A stretch of DNA of 64,000 nt from contig NZ_JBHSJJ010000002.1 of the NCBI RefSeq assembly GCF_042652345.1, positions 62,001 to 126,000 on the forward strand, read 5' to 3'. The stretch comes from Negadavirga shengliensis (GTDB taxonomy: Bacteria; Bacteroidota; Bacteroidia; Cytophagales; Cyclobacteriaceae). A program made the position numbers and the translations under genes. Numbering within the stretch: position 1 is the stretch's first letter; every line of letters begins with the position of its first letter. Shown in pieces: positions 1 to 9,431 of the stretch. The notes under the pieces were generated by a model. It saw only the letters and a program-made list of their open reading frames with translations, had not been told where the DNA came from and made no database searches.

Positions 1-47
1 CATGCAAATACTTTCTTCTTGCAATCCTTTAGTAATTTGTTTATCAT
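1..47 (-). CDS. Start of a gene running off the left edge, possibly a SusC-type receptor
   Basis: A minus-strand reading frame opens with ATG at 47-45 and stays open to base 1, giving only about 15 residues (MINKLLKDCKKKVFA). The lysine-rich start resembles the n-region of a signal peptide. It lies 144 bp downstream of a sigma/FecR pair on the same strand, the usual place for a SusC TonB-dependent receptor. The product is inferred from position only; too little sequence is present to identify it. Confidence 0.35.
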   Translation of the reverse strand, partial: MINKLLKDCKKKVFA

Positions 48-190
48 TTTTTATCGGGTTTTGTTAATCAATAAGTTAATCGCCCCCTATTTCTTTTATT
101 ATGAAATCGATTTCATTCCGGGGCAAAATAAAAGCCTTAATGCTAACTGGTATCAAACGGACACTTTTTCATGGTTCTTGGTTTTGGTGT

Positions 191-1273
191 TTAATGAAAA
201 TCTATGGTTACTTCTTTATCTTGTATGGTAAAATCAAAGTCGACCGAATGGCTCAGTCCCTCAAGGATATTCTGGAGCGTCTCGTTTCTGAATTTACCAT
301 ACAGTTTCAGTTTTTTGTTGGGATTACTTTTGACGAAAATCCTCACTCCAAACCAGTTTTCAAGGATTCTGACAGCTTCATCTACGGGAGTACCATCAAA
401 TAAAATAGTCCCATCGGTCCATGCCAACACTTTTTCCATATCGAAATTCTCCTTGGTGATGGTTTGCAGGTCCTGATTGATGAAAGCAGATTCCCCCCTC
501 TCCAGGGTTACCGCCGAATCCTGCTGGGAAATATCCTCCACAGTGACTTTGCCTGTGACCAGGGATACCTGAATATTTTTTCCAGGGAAAGCGTTGACAT
601 TGAAGGATGTGCCCAAGGCCGTGGTTAAAAAGTTGTCTGTCTTGACTATGAATGGTTTGCTTTTGTCCTGGACCACTTCAAAAAAAGCCTCTCCTTTAAG
701 CAGCACCGTCCTGCTGTCCCCCTCAAATTTCTTGATGTATCTCAACTCGCTTCCCGAGTTCAACCGGACACTTGAGCCATCGGGCAATTTGAAAGTGGAC
801 TTGATTCCTTTCTCGGTTTGATGTACGGCGTAAATAGGCTCCTCTTCGCCCCCTGGCTCCAGTTGATCCACTTGGTGGAAAAACAGGTAGGCAAGACCCA
901 AAAATACCAGCAGAATGGCCGCCACTCTCCATACAGGAGAGAATTTGCTTACTTTTAAAGCCGTTTTTCCTCCGGCTTCCCGGTTACCTGCAGTTAACTG
1001 AACGGGCCTGTCCGGGGATCGACTTTCCGGGATTTGGATATCCCCCTCAATCCGATCCCACAATTTCCTCCTATCCTGATCTGAAATTCTTCTTTTCTTT
1101 TTAGAAAGAAGGATCACAATGTTTCTGGCCATCTCCATTTGCTCCGCCTTATCCGGATATTCCTGCTGTATTTGTCGCCAGAATTTCTCAGATTCCATAT
1201 CCGGAGCCATTACCCATTTTCTAAAGTGGGTATCAAAAACAAAATCCTCTGTTTTATATTTAGATATATCCAT
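191..1273 (-). CDS. FecR family anti-sigma factor with C-terminal DUF4974
   Basis: This 360-residue protein has the layout of FecR-type inner-membrane sigma regulators. It has a cytoplasmic N-terminal region of about 105 residues that would bind the sigma factor, one hydrophobic segment near residues 108-127 (VAAILLVFLGLAYLFF), a periplasmic FecR domain (about 165-265, with LPDGSSVRLNSGSELRY and GEAFFEV), and a C-terminal DUF4974/STN-like domain that would receive the signal from a receptor's N-terminal extension. The ECF sigma gene lies about 200 bp upstream on the same strand. By family logic it holds that sigma factor inactive until a partner SusC, probably the gene leaving the left edge, is loaded with glycan. 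It has the same length and layout as the FecR at 20102-21184 but a clearly different sequence. Confidence 0.93.
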   Translation of the reverse strand: MDISKYKTEDFVFDTHFRKWVMAPDMESEKFWRQIQQEYPDKAEQMEMARNIVILLSKKKRRISDQDRRKLWDRIEGDIQIPESRSPDRPVQLTAGNREAGGKTALKVSKFSPVWRVAAILLVFLGLAYLFFHQVDQLEPGGEEEPIYAVHQTEKGIKSTFKLPDGSSVRLNSGSELRYIKKFEGDSRTVLLKGEAFFEVVQDKSKPFIVKTDNFLTTALGTSFNVNAFPGKNIQVSLVTGKVTVEDISQQDSAVTLERGESAFINQDLQTITKENFDMEKVLAWTDGTILFDGTPVDEAVRILENWFGVRIFVKSNPNKKLKLYGKFRNETLQNILEGLSHSVDFDFTIQDKEVTIDFH

Positions 1274-1475
1274 TTTTTCCGATTTCAGAGTTAAAAGAGA
1301 GAAATGGCCAAAAGTTATCCTCTGATTTTGGAAAAAAAATTAACTTTTACATTATTTTGAATGTATAGATAATATATTACTATTATTCCAACAAAAATTC
1401 TATTTTCTTAAATAATTGATAAAATGATGCGTGTGAAAGATACGCGAAAAGAAGGGCAGAAAGCCGGAATTTAAA

Positions 1476-2063
1476 TTATTGTAAGGAAGAGGCCAGCCAA
1501 AGCATCATGGCATGGGTCATCATGTTTTTCAGCTTGGAAATGGCTTTCCAAGACAATGTATACACAGACCTTAGATTAATCCCCATGACTTTGGACACCT
1601 CCTTATAGTCTTTGTTTTCATAAAACAAAAAATGAAGGACTTCTTTCTGTCTTACAGGTAAACTGTCCAAGGCTTCAAGAAGTCTTTTCTGTAATCCATC
1701 CTCATTTTCTTCCCATTCAAATCCCATTGAAAAATCTTCCATCAATCCCTGCGGGTAAATCATGTTTCTTTGTTTTTGGTGGAGCTTCTCCGCGGCGTAT
1801 ATTTTGTTTTTCAAACATTTATACAGATAAAACTTTACATTCCCGGTGTCTTTCAAGTTGTTTCTGTATTTCCACAGGTCCAAGAAAACTTCATGGATAT
1901 AATCCTGGATGAGGTCCGAATTGGATATAATCGACATACCATAGTTGAACAGGTCATCCACATAAAGGGAATACAATTTTTCCAGCCCCTCTTTGTTGCC
2001 CTCTTTCAAAAGTCTCCAACAACCCACTCCTTCCTTAATATATGTATTCCCCCCATTTAACAT
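1476..2063 (-). CDS. ECF RNA polymerase sigma-70 factor
   Basis: This 195-residue ECF-type sigma factor has region 2 in its first half (around LYVDDLFNYGMSIISNSDL and DYIHEVFLDLWKYR) and region 4 in its second half (LPVRQKEVLHFLFYENKDY followed by a helix-turn-helix, VSKVMGINLRSVYTLSWKA). It belongs to the Bacteroidetes group paired with FecR. The partner FecR follows on the same strand. It probably directs transcription of the polysaccharide utilisation genes beyond the left edge, and perhaps of the pair itself. The start at 2063 is the first ATG of the frame and leaves a normal-length N-terminus. Confidence 0.92.
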   Translation of the reverse strand: MLNGGNTYIKEGVGCWRLLKEGNKEGLEKLYSLYVDDLFNYGMSIISNSDLIQDYIHEVFLDLWKYRNNLKDTGNVKFYLYKCLKNKIYAAEKLHQKQRNMIYPQGLMEDFSMGFEWEENEDGLQKRLLEALDSLPVRQKEVLHFLFYENKDYKEVSKVMGINLRSVYTLSWKAISKLKNMMTHAMMLWLASSLQ

Positions 2064-2194
2064 TCTCTATGCTTGTAAACATTCAAAATTAAAAGATATG
2101 GAAAACCAACCCACACCCGTAACCCTATTTTTTTTCGGTGGGTCAAATCATTTCTCCGGAACAAATCGCTTCACAAATGGATAACAATAGCGGC

Positions 2195-3604
2195 TCAGAC
2201 CTCAAACATCTTTTCATAATGCTCACTCCTCCCCATGATTCCTCCGCTGTGCTGGTAAAAGCTTTTATCCGTGGGATAGACACCTTCTTTGGTTCTGACC
2301 CAGGTAGCTTCCGGCATGGGATGGTACCCCACCATCTTTTCCCAGTTTTTATAATACTGGTGCCCGTTTGTTTCCTGCAGGCCCAGGTTCATGTCGGGAA
2401 AAGGCGCCAGTCTCGCTGCCACGTTTTTGTTCCAATCCACCAATATGGGATTCACCGTCAGGTCGGCGCAAAAACAAGGCACGCCTTTTTCATAAGCTGC
2501 CTGGGCGATCTTCATGGTCATGCTCAGGGTTTTGGCAATGGCCTTTACGGCTATGGCCGTATAACCCTGTTCAATCCTCGCCAAAGCATCCTCAACCGTA
2601 TGGGCACTCTCGTCCGCGGCCACCCTGACGCCCAGATCCCCCACATACACCTCGTTGTCTTCGCCAAAAGGCTCCTCTATCACCGCGATCTGATCAAAAG
2701 CGCCGATCTTTCTGGCATGGTCCAGAAAACGCTCCAAAGTTTCCTTGGATTCATAGCGTTCATTGGCATCAAAATAGTAAGGTATCCTGCCATTGGCAGT
2801 ATATGGGGTTTCCATATGGCCTATGGCTTTGTGCACTGCCGTCAAAAATGCCATATCCTTTTCCAGCATCTCCTTTTGGGTTCCCGCAGAGCCTGTCTTC
2901 AATTTCATGATGAAGTGTCCTCTGTCAGCAGCCGCTTTGATGTCCTCCACAGCGGCTCCCACACTGAATGACGGGATGCTGGCTACTTTATCATGTCTGT
3001 GCGACAATCCCTGCCGGTAAGCCTCCGGCACCATCTCATCAAACTGCTTCATCCCGTTTTCCTCTGCATACAGGAGCCATGCGGCATTGTCCACAGGCAC
3101 CAGGGCATTGAGGGCAAAAGTGGTTTTGAGATCGGCATTTCCTGTGATCTTGACGCCGTAATCATATACCTGAGGCAACAGGTCCTCCAACAAACTTACC
3201 GGATCCTTAAAGCTGTTGCCATTCATAAGCTGTAGGGCCCGTTCGGTCATGGCATACATCAGGGCATTGCCCGCGGTGGTGGAATGGGCTTCAAATACCG
3301 CCTTATCTGACCATAGGGTTCCCTGTGTGCCTATGCCTACTTTATGAATGCCACTTTCGGACTGCATATAGGCCACTGTCTGCCAAGCCTCCGTAATGGC
3401 GCTGCCTTTAAACCGGTATGGTGTCAACGGTTCTCTTTCAAAATTGGAGTCTGTTCTGGTGATTCTGATGTCTTTCAGCGTTTTTTTCATGTTGCTTTCT
3501 TTTGAAAAAACCGATCCTGGGATACCCACTGTACCCAAAGCCAAAGCGGCTCCTGTTTTCTGTATAAATGCCCTTCGGTTTAAACCGTGTATATTTTTTT
3601 TCAT
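2195..3604 (-). CDS. Tat-exported enolase-superfamily (mandelate racemase/muconate lactonizing-like) protein
   Basis: The start chosen is the ATG at 3604, giving 469 residues. A longer open frame reaches 3787 but would overlap the upstream gene and hide the signal. The N-terminus carries a twin-arginine signal (LNRRAFIQKTGAALALGTVG), so the protein should be exported folded. The body has enolase-superfamily landmarks: a K-x-K pair in IMKLKTG, metal-ligand positions in YYFDANE, VIEEPFG and VAADESA, and a later Lys in IAVKAIAK. Family members abstract a proton alpha to a carboxylate (racemases, epimerases, sugar-acid dehydratases). Last in the sulfatase PUL, it may act on a uronic or aldonic acid product; the substrate is not predictable. 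Export is unusual for this superfamily. Confidence 0.82.
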   Translation of the reverse strand: MKKNIHGLNRRAFIQKTGAALALGTVGIPGSVFSKESNMKKTLKDIRITRTDSNFEREPLTPYRFKGSAITEAWQTVAYMQSESGIHKVGIGTQGTLWSDKAVFEAHSTTAGNALMYAMTERALQLMNGNSFKDPVSLLEDLLPQVYDYGVKITGNADLKTTFALNALVPVDNAAWLLYAEENGMKQFDEMVPEAYRQGLSHRHDKVASIPSFSVGAAVEDIKAAADRGHFIMKLKTGSAGTQKEMLEKDMAFLTAVHKAIGHMETPYTANGRIPYYFDANERYESKETLERFLDHARKIGAFDQIAVIEEPFGEDNEVYVGDLGVRVAADESAHTVEDALARIEQGYTAIAVKAIAKTLSMTMKIAQAAYEKGVPCFCADLTVNPILVDWNKNVAARLAPFPDMNLGLQETNGHQYYKNWEKMVGYHPMPEATWVRTKEGVYPTDKSFYQHSGGIMGRSEHYEKMFEV

Positions 3605-3629
3605 ATGATTATAATTGTTTTTTATCGGC

Positions 3630-3704
3630 CACATGGAATTTCGCATGCTTTCCCCGATAGCTATCGGGGCATTCCTCTGTGTGTCGCTTGCGTCATGCTT
3701 GGTT
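3630..3704 (-). repeat. Dispersed extragenic repeat with an 18-bp palindrome (copy A)
   Basis: Between the enolase-like gene and the upstream propeller gene lies a perfect palindrome, CCCCGATAGCTATCGGGG, at 3652-3669. Read on the minus strand it is preceded by AAGCATGACGCAAGCGACAC and followed by GCATGCGAAATTCCATG. Similar strings occur near 60863-60937 and, more loosely, near 51191-51275, so this appears to be a family of extragenic repeats. It could form a hairpin in the operon transcript. Confidence 0.6.
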
Positions 3705-3719
3705 TCATTGAATTTTGTT

Positions 3720-6110
3720 TTATGGTGATGGAATCTGGTTGAGCGTATACCACGCCTCGGAGGACCAGAGATTTTGGCCATCGGCACTTTGAAGATCCTC
3801 AGCCAGCCTGAAATAGACTACATGTTCCTGCTTGAGCCCGGGTATATCCAAATAAATTTTCTTTTTGTCCTGGGAAATGTCAACCTTGGCAGGCATCAGG
3901 TTTTGATGGTCCATTTTGGGACCGCCATAAGCAGCCGTAGGCAAGTACCACCATTGCTCCACTTTGATATCCTCCGCCGCCAATTCCCTGTCTGCCAAAG
4001 GCTCGGTAAATTCTATTTCAAATCCCCCGGGCTTTGCCCTGATCGCCAGCATTTCAAAGGTGCTTTTCCCATTGTACTTGATTTTTTCCAGACCATATTG
4101 GTTCTCTTTCCAGCTCCACCCGCCGACCATACCCACCTCCCCTACATACAATGCCCCATCCGGACCCCACGCCAGCCTGTTTACTCCAGCGGTGAACCCT
4201 TGGGAAAACCGGAAAACAGCTCCTTGATAAACACCGTTTACTTTTTCGATAAAATCCCTTTTTATCCCGCCATTCGTCACGTCTCCGTGCAGCATCTGAC
4301 CTTTGTACGGACCATCGCGCATCAGGATGGGTTCTGAGGGCGAGTTGCCTATTTCTTTATCAGGAAGCCATATGGCGGGAGGCACCATTGCCGGAGGGTT
4401 CTTCTCCTCTGCTTCTGATAATCCCCAGGCCATGCCGTTGTAAGCCCCGGGCTGCACATGGATCAATTTGTTGCCCGGCAGCCACTGCCCCTGATTATCG
4501 GTGACAAAGATCTGTCCATCCACGCCCTCCCCAATGCCATTGGGTGTTCTCAGGCCATAATCCAAGGCTTCAAAACTTCCATCTTTGCTGATTTTCAATG
4601 TCCTGCCTCTGTCAGGATGCTGTCTTTCGTTGGCCATTAGGCGCATGGCCATCGATAGGGTAATATAAAAATGGTCATCCTTATGCAGCAAACCAAAAGC
4701 AAATTCGTGAAAATCATCCGTCACCCCCCACGCGTCACATACCACCTGGTACTCATCGATCATATCATCTCCATCTGTATCCACCAATTTCGTGAGCTCA
4801 TGCTTCTGGAGCACGTAGATGTCACCATCCACCACCTCCAAACCTAATGGTTCTGCCAAGCCCTTCGCAATGCGTTTGATCTCAATCTTTTCGGGATCAT
4901 TGCCCTCTACCCCTTTAAGCAGATAGACAGCCCCCATGCTGTCCCATGTGCTGACCAGCAACCCGCCATCGGGCAGGAATGCCAGGGCGCCTACCCTGGG
5001 TTTAAAGTTGTCGTTGTGAAGGGTCACCAGGTCATAGCTGGGATGGACGCCTTCAAGCGGAACCCCAAAACCAGGTTTGGGAGGCGTTAATGGCAGATCT
5101 TCCTGAACGGCTGTTTGTTGTACCACAGGCTGACCCCTGTCTTCCCGCGAAACTGCTGTTTTAAAGGTGAAAATATAATCCAACATGGTTTTGATCTCTC
5201 CCTCACTCAAGTCCGGGTGGGGGTTCATAGGTGTCTCTCCCCAAATTCCTGATCCGCCTTCTATTATCTTCCGGCCAAGCTGGGCATATATCTCCCGGTT
5301 TTTTTCATATTTATCCGCTATATCCACAAAAGAAGGCCCCACCATCCGGTTTTTTTCCTCATGGCAGGTATAGCAGTCACTGTTCTCCATCCATAAAATT
5401 CCCAAATGGTCATATTGATCTCTCAGGGCTGAGGGATGTTGCTCCGGCAAGGGTTCAAAAAAAGCTTTCCATTCACTTTCCGCGTTGGATCGCAGGTAGA
5501 AGACCTCGTCTGCATTGCCCACTCCTATCGCGATATTTTCGGGCACATTACGGGTCAAAAAGGTCCTGGAAAAACCCGGACTTCCCTGGTTATCTCTGAT
5601 AAATTCAGGTTTTTCGTGTAACTGGATGATGGTCCCGTCCCCCAAAACCATCTCAAACTGGAGGGTAATCTGGCCGTTTCGAAAGACATACCCTTTGTGC
5701 CGTATTTCAAAATCAATGGCTTCCCCGTTTTGGAGTACTGTCCACCGGTTAGGCAATAGGTCTTTCTCTATATAAGGTGTGCCCCAACTGGTGGGCTGGA
5801 TATTTTTTTTATTGGTATAAACCGTTCCTTCCAGCGTCACTCCTCCTTTCCACAGTTTATAAAGCCGGCTTGTTGTCAAGTCATAAGCTGCATAGCAGGC
5901 GGTATCCAACGCCAATGTGAGCATCCTGGGTTTTTTATCCAGGACAGACCTGAATGCCCAGGGGTCCAGGGGCCTTTCTTTTGGCTTTTCGGGATGGGAA
6001 CAAGCACTGAGCAATGCCCATATCATGAACAGGAAAAAGCCCTGCCTATAACCACGGCCTATCCCCTTCGTATGCTGCCTGATATATTTACTCAAAAGAC
6101 CTAACATCAA
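3720..6110 (-). CDS. Lipoprotein with cytochrome c domain and beta-propeller (sorbosone/glucose dehydrogenase-like)
   Basis: This 796-residue protein has a lipobox near residue 36 (WALLSACSH), so it is probably membrane-anchored. An N-terminal region of about 200 residues is not recognised. It is followed by a class I cytochrome c domain (about 245-335) with the haem motif CYTCH and a distal Met in ETPMNPHPDL. Then comes a beta-propeller of the PQQ-sugar-dehydrogenase/NHL-like type (about 355-690; VGALAFLPDGGLLVSTW, RTPNGIGEGVDGQIFVTDN, VNRLAWGPDGALYVGEVG) and a C-terminal beta-rich module. Such proteins are thought to oxidise sugars or act as periplasmic electron-transfer partners. It lies 19 bp downstream of a sulfatase gene and 115 bp before the enolase-like gene, in one apparent operon. 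Activity and cofactor are not known. Confidence 0.8.
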   Translation of the reverse strand: MMLGLLSKYIRQHTKGIGRGYRQGFFLFMIWALLSACSHPEKPKERPLDPWAFRSVLDKKPRMLTLALDTACYAAYDLTTSRLYKLWKGGVTLEGTVYTNKKNIQPTSWGTPYIEKDLLPNRWTVLQNGEAIDFEIRHKGYVFRNGQITLQFEMVLGDGTIIQLHEKPEFIRDNQGSPGFSRTFLTRNVPENIAIGVGNADEVFYLRSNAESEWKAFFEPLPEQHPSALRDQYDHLGILWMENSDCYTCHEEKNRMVGPSFVDIADKYEKNREIYAQLGRKIIEGGSGIWGETPMNPHPDLSEGEIKTMLDYIFTFKTAVSREDRGQPVVQQTAVQEDLPLTPPKPGFGVPLEGVHPSYDLVTLHNDNFKPRVGALAFLPDGGLLVSTWDSMGAVYLLKGVEGNDPEKIEIKRIAKGLAEPLGLEVVDGDIYVLQKHELTKLVDTDGDDMIDEYQVVCDAWGVTDDFHEFAFGLLHKDDHFYITLSMAMRLMANERQHPDRGRTLKISKDGSFEALDYGLRTPNGIGEGVDGQIFVTDNQGQWLPGNKLIHVQPGAYNGMAWGLSEAEEKNPPAMVPPAIWLPDKEIGNSPSEPILMRDGPYKGQMLHGDVTNGGIKRDFIEKVNGVYQGAVFRFSQGFTAGVNRLAWGPDGALYVGEVGMVGGWSWKENQYGLEKIKYNGKSTFEMLAIRAKPGGFEIEFTEPLADRELAAEDIKVEQWWYLPTAAYGGPKMDHQNLMPAKVDISQDKKKIYLDIPGLKQEHVVYFRLAEDLQSADGQNLWSSEAWYTLNQIPSP

Positions 6111-6128
6111 GTAATGTTTATGCTGGTT

Positions 6129-7970
6129 TTAATATGCTTCTAATTTATCTACAAGTTTTATGGCTGCCCTGATATCATAGTCATTGTCATCCGAAACAAG
6201 TTTACGGGCTGATTCCATGGCGGGCAAAGCATCTTTGTCCATGTTTTCCAGAATATTAAGGGCCATCACCCTGGCCATCAGGTTATCACTCTCCAATCCC
6301 CCGATCAGGGCCGGCATCACTTTTTCCCTTTCTCCCAAAACATACAATGCTTCAGCCGCTGCCAGGCGAACGCTGATTTCCTGATCTTCCAATTTGGATT
6401 GTAGCTTCTCCTTAGCGGCATTGGCAGCTTTTCCCCTTACCACACAGCCTGTCACTGCCCAATACCTGACAATCGGGTCCTCATCATCCAACAATTCCAT
6501 CAGGCTGCCAATTTCATCCATCTCCCTGGCTGCCGCCAACTCAGCCGTGGCCAATACTTTATCGAAATCATACTTTGCCGATCTGGCAAAATCATAAAGG
6601 GTCTGTGTTTTGGAAATCTCTATCATCATGGGTTCGGGCACAAATCCCACGTCCCTGATTTCCCGCTGCCAATCCTGGGTGGCCTTTCTCAATTCTTCCA
6701 GCACATCCCCATAATTGGGATCCCCTGCCAGATTGTTGACATTGTGAGGGTCTGCTGTTATATCGTAGAGTTCCTCCACGGGTTTGGGTTTCCAAAACCG
6801 GGACTGAACCTCGTCAAGTCCCCCTTCCAAAAACTCCCTTTCCCAGGACCTCATGGACGGCGCACGCCATAGATATTCTATATACTGACCATATATTTTG
6901 TGGGGCATATAATGCCTCACATACCGGTATTGCTTATTGGCAGCCGTCCTGCTAAGGTCAAACCGCTCATCCATCCTCCCCCTGAGGGAAAATGCATAGT
7001 CCCTGGGTTCCACAGCCTGTTCTCCCAAAAAGGCTTTCCCCTGCATATAGTCCGGTATAGGGGCACCCACCAAACTGAGCAAGGTAGGCGCGAAGTCGGT
7101 AAATGTGACCAGTCTGTCTGTTTGGCCACCTGCCTCGTCAGGAGCAAGATGCCTGAATTTTTCAGGAAAATAAACAATCAAAGGCACCCTCAGTCCGGAT
7201 TCATACAAAAACCTTTTGCTTCTGCCCAAAACCCCGCCATGGTCCCCATAATAGAAGACAATGGTACTTTCTTTCAGCCCAGCATCTTCAAGCTCTTGTA
7301 GAATGGCTCCCACCTGATCATCCATGTGCATTACTTTGTCATAATACTGTGCCCAGTCCCTTTTCATTTCCGGAGTATGGGGATGATAGGGAGGTATAGG
7401 AACGGTTTCGGGATCGTGGTGCAGTTTTGCCAAAGGCTCATGCAGCGAACTCTCATGGGATACCCCTAAATTAAAAATGGAAAAAAACGGTTGTCCCTCT
7501 TTCCGGTTTTTGTACGTGGCCTTGTTGCTGGACTCATCCCATACTTCCGGCTGGTCGGTGGTATTGTAATCTTTTTTTGCATTGTTTGAGGTGTAATAGC
7601 CCAGGTCTTTCAGGTATTGGGGATAAAAATGTATCCAATTTGGAATGGGATAAGTACTCCTCATGTTTTCTGTGCCTAGGGAATTCGGGTACATCCCCGT
7701 GATCAGGCTAGACCGCGCAGGGGCACAGACAGGGGCTGTGGCATAGGCATTCAGATAAGTAACGCCCTCTGCTGCCAGCGCATCCAGATGGGGAGTGGTG
7801 GCATATTCATCACCATAAGCGCCTAAAAAAGGACTGTTGTCCTCGCTGACTATCCACAGAATATTGGGTCGTTCATCATCCTCTACCGCTTGGGAACATG
7901 CAAAAGACCCAAGGAGGAAGACAATAATCAAACAAAAATTTGAGCTTATATTTTGGGTTATCATCATCAA
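6129..7970 (-). CDS. Type I sulfatase with C-terminal HEAT-like repeats
   Basis: This 613-residue arylsulfatase-family (S1) enzyme hydrolyses sulfate esters. The active-site cysteine to be converted to formylglycine is Cys82 in PVCAPARSSLITG, a canonical C-x-P-x-R motif. Metal-binding positions are visible in SEDNS (about 42-46) and YYGDHGG. The C-terminal part (about 470-613) is a run of paired helices with HEAT-repeat character (LMELLDDEDPIVRYWAVTG, LEDQEISVRLAAAEAL, LESDNLMARVMALNIL). The N-terminus has an export signal with a poorly conserved lipobox (SFACS). The next gene in transcription order is the propeller protein; the 484-residue sulfatase precedes it by 6 bp. It closely resembles the 638-residue sulfatase at 12269-14185. 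Confidence 0.95.
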   Translation of the reverse strand: MMMITQNISSNFCLIIVFLLGSFACSQAVEDDERPNILWIVSEDNSPFLGAYGDEYATTPHLDALAAEGVTYLNAYATAPVCAPARSSLITGMYPNSLGTENMRSTYPIPNWIHFYPQYLKDLGYYTSNNAKKDYNTTDQPEVWDESSNKATYKNRKEGQPFFSIFNLGVSHESSLHEPLAKLHHDPETVPIPPYHPHTPEMKRDWAQYYDKVMHMDDQVGAILQELEDAGLKESTIVFYYGDHGGVLGRSKRFLYESGLRVPLIVYFPEKFRHLAPDEAGGQTDRLVTFTDFAPTLLSLVGAPIPDYMQGKAFLGEQAVEPRDYAFSLRGRMDERFDLSRTAANKQYRYVRHYMPHKIYGQYIEYLWRAPSMRSWEREFLEGGLDEVQSRFWKPKPVEELYDITADPHNVNNLAGDPNYGDVLEELRKATQDWQREIRDVGFVPEPMMIEISKTQTLYDFARSAKYDFDKVLATAELAAAREMDEIGSLMELLDDEDPIVRYWAVTGCVVRGKAANAAKEKLQSKLEDQEISVRLAAAEALYVLGEREKVMPALIGGLESDNLMARVMALNILENMDKDALPAMESARKLVSDDNDYDIRAAIKLVDKLEAY

Positions 7971-7976
7971 TTGGGT

Positions 7977-9431
7977 TTAAAATGGTCCTTTGGCTTTGGT
8001 TGTCATAGCGGCGTCCCCTCCGGGCATATCACCTCTCCGTTGCTCTACATCCAGAGCTTGGCCGGTTTCTTTATCATACCAGTCATAGGTCAGGTTTTGA
8101 GGGGCCGTGTCATGGGTTTCTGCCCGCCATTGTGCCAACACTTGCCGTAAATGATCAAGCTCATTTTCATACTTTTTTAGGGATGCCTGATTGAGCAGTT
8201 GCTCCCCGTCTCTTTCACAGTGATAAAATTCTTCAAAGGGCCTGGGCTGCATAAACACATCCGCTTGGGCGGCATTCAGCCTTCCTTTGTCCCTCAGCCT
8301 TTTGAGATCCCTATAAGAAGGACTGGCGTTGGAATCCGCAGGCCCCGTATTGCTCAATGAAGGCCTGAGATTCAAGACATACATATAATGATCCGTCCGC
8401 ACCATTCGCTCATATGCCTCGTGGTCATGCCAATTGTGTTCTGCAAATACGTATTTTCTAAAGGGAAGATCGGGCTTTTCTATAACAGATAAAAAGCTCT
8501 TTCCCTGAAAATCCCCGGCTATATCCAGTCCAGCCAAGTCGAGAAAAGTGGGGGCCAAATCCACACTGCTGACCATGCTTGTGGATACTGCTCCCGCTTC
8601 TGTGATTCCTTTCGGCCATTTCACAATCAGGGGCGACTTGATGCCGCTGTCGTACATTCTGGTCTTGCTTCTGGGAAAAGGTCTGCCGTTATCTGATAGG
8701 ATAAATATTACCGTGTTGTCCAAAACACCCTGCGCCTCGAGCTCTTCTTCTACTTTTCCTACAAAATAGTCAAACCTGGCTATCTCATCATAATACTTGG
8801 CCAGGTCTGACCGGGTGTCAGGTGCATCAGCCAAGTAAACAGGCACCTGAATGGCTTCCGGATCATGCATACCGCTAAAGTCGTTGGGTCCCCAGGGCCT
8901 GTGCGCATCCAGTGCTGCCAGCCAAAGAAAAAACGGCTTCTCCTTTGGTCTTTCCTGCAGGGTAGCCAGCCATTTGTCCTCTCCGCCGTCCCCTATTTCC
9001 TCCCTTTTATCATAGATAAGATCAAAGCTGTTTCTAGCTGCCGGGCCCATATGCCATTTACCCGACTGGGCCGTAAAGTATCCCCCCTCCTTCAATACCT
9101 GCGTAAAGGTAAGTATGCTCTCCGGTAATGGGGTGTGCAATTCCGCCGCGCCGGTATTGTGGGGATACCTGCCTGAAATGATGCTGGTACGGCTGGGACT
9201 ACAGGAACTGGTAGTGAGGTAAAAATTGTCAAACCGGACACCTTCCAAGGCCATTCTGTCCATATTGGGCGTCTTTACCACTTGGTTGCCATAACAACCC
9301 ATATCATCCCATCCGATATCATCCGCGATAATCATGACCATATTAGGTAGACCTTCCTGGCACCAGCCATGCATCATCATAGCCAGAAAGCCGAAGCAAA
9401 ACAGTCCCAACCTGATCCGTGCTTTTTTCAT
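7977..9431 (-). CDS. Type I sulfatase
   Basis: This 484-residue S1-family sulfatase has a signal peptide ending near residue 24 (HGWCQ). The formylglycine site is Cys77 in SSCSPSRTSIISGRYP, a canonical C-x-P-x-R. Metal ligands are the Asp pair in IIADDIGWDD and the D-N pair in ILSDNGRPF. The rest follows the N-terminal alpha/beta sulfatase domain and a short C-terminal subdomain (YHCERDGEQLLN). Its start overlaps the stop of the preceding sulfatase gene by 4 bp, which indicates translational coupling. It lacks HEAT repeats. The precise sulfate ester it removes cannot be read from sequence. Confidence 0.95.
   Translation of the reverse strand: MKKARIRLGLFCFGFLAMMMHGWCQEGLPNMVMIIADDIGWDDMGCYGNQVVKTPNMDRMALEGVRFDNFYLTTSSCSPSRTSIISGRYPHNTGAAELHTPLPESILTFTQVLKEGGYFTAQSGKWHMGPAARNSFDLIYDKREEIGDGGEDKWLATLQERPKEKPFFLWLAALDAHRPWGPNDFSGMHDPEAIQVPVYLADAPDTRSDLAKYYDEIARFDYFVGKVEEELEAQGVLDNTVIFILSDNGRPFPRSKTRMYDSGIKSPLIVKWPKGITEAGAVSTSMVSSVDLAPTFLDLAGLDIAGDFQGKSFLSVIEKPDLPFRKYVFAEHNWHDHEAYERMVRTDHYMYVLNLRPSLSNTGPADSNASPSYRDLKRLRDKGRLNAAQADVFMQPRPFEEFYHCERDGEQLLNQASLKKYENELDHLRQVLAQWRAETHDTAPQNLTYDWYDKETGQALDVEQRRGDMPGGDAAMTTKAKGPF

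Noticed and set aside
2138..2971. 277-residue plus-strand frame
   Set aside because: Shadow of the enolase-superfamily gene on the other strand; no recognisable domain.
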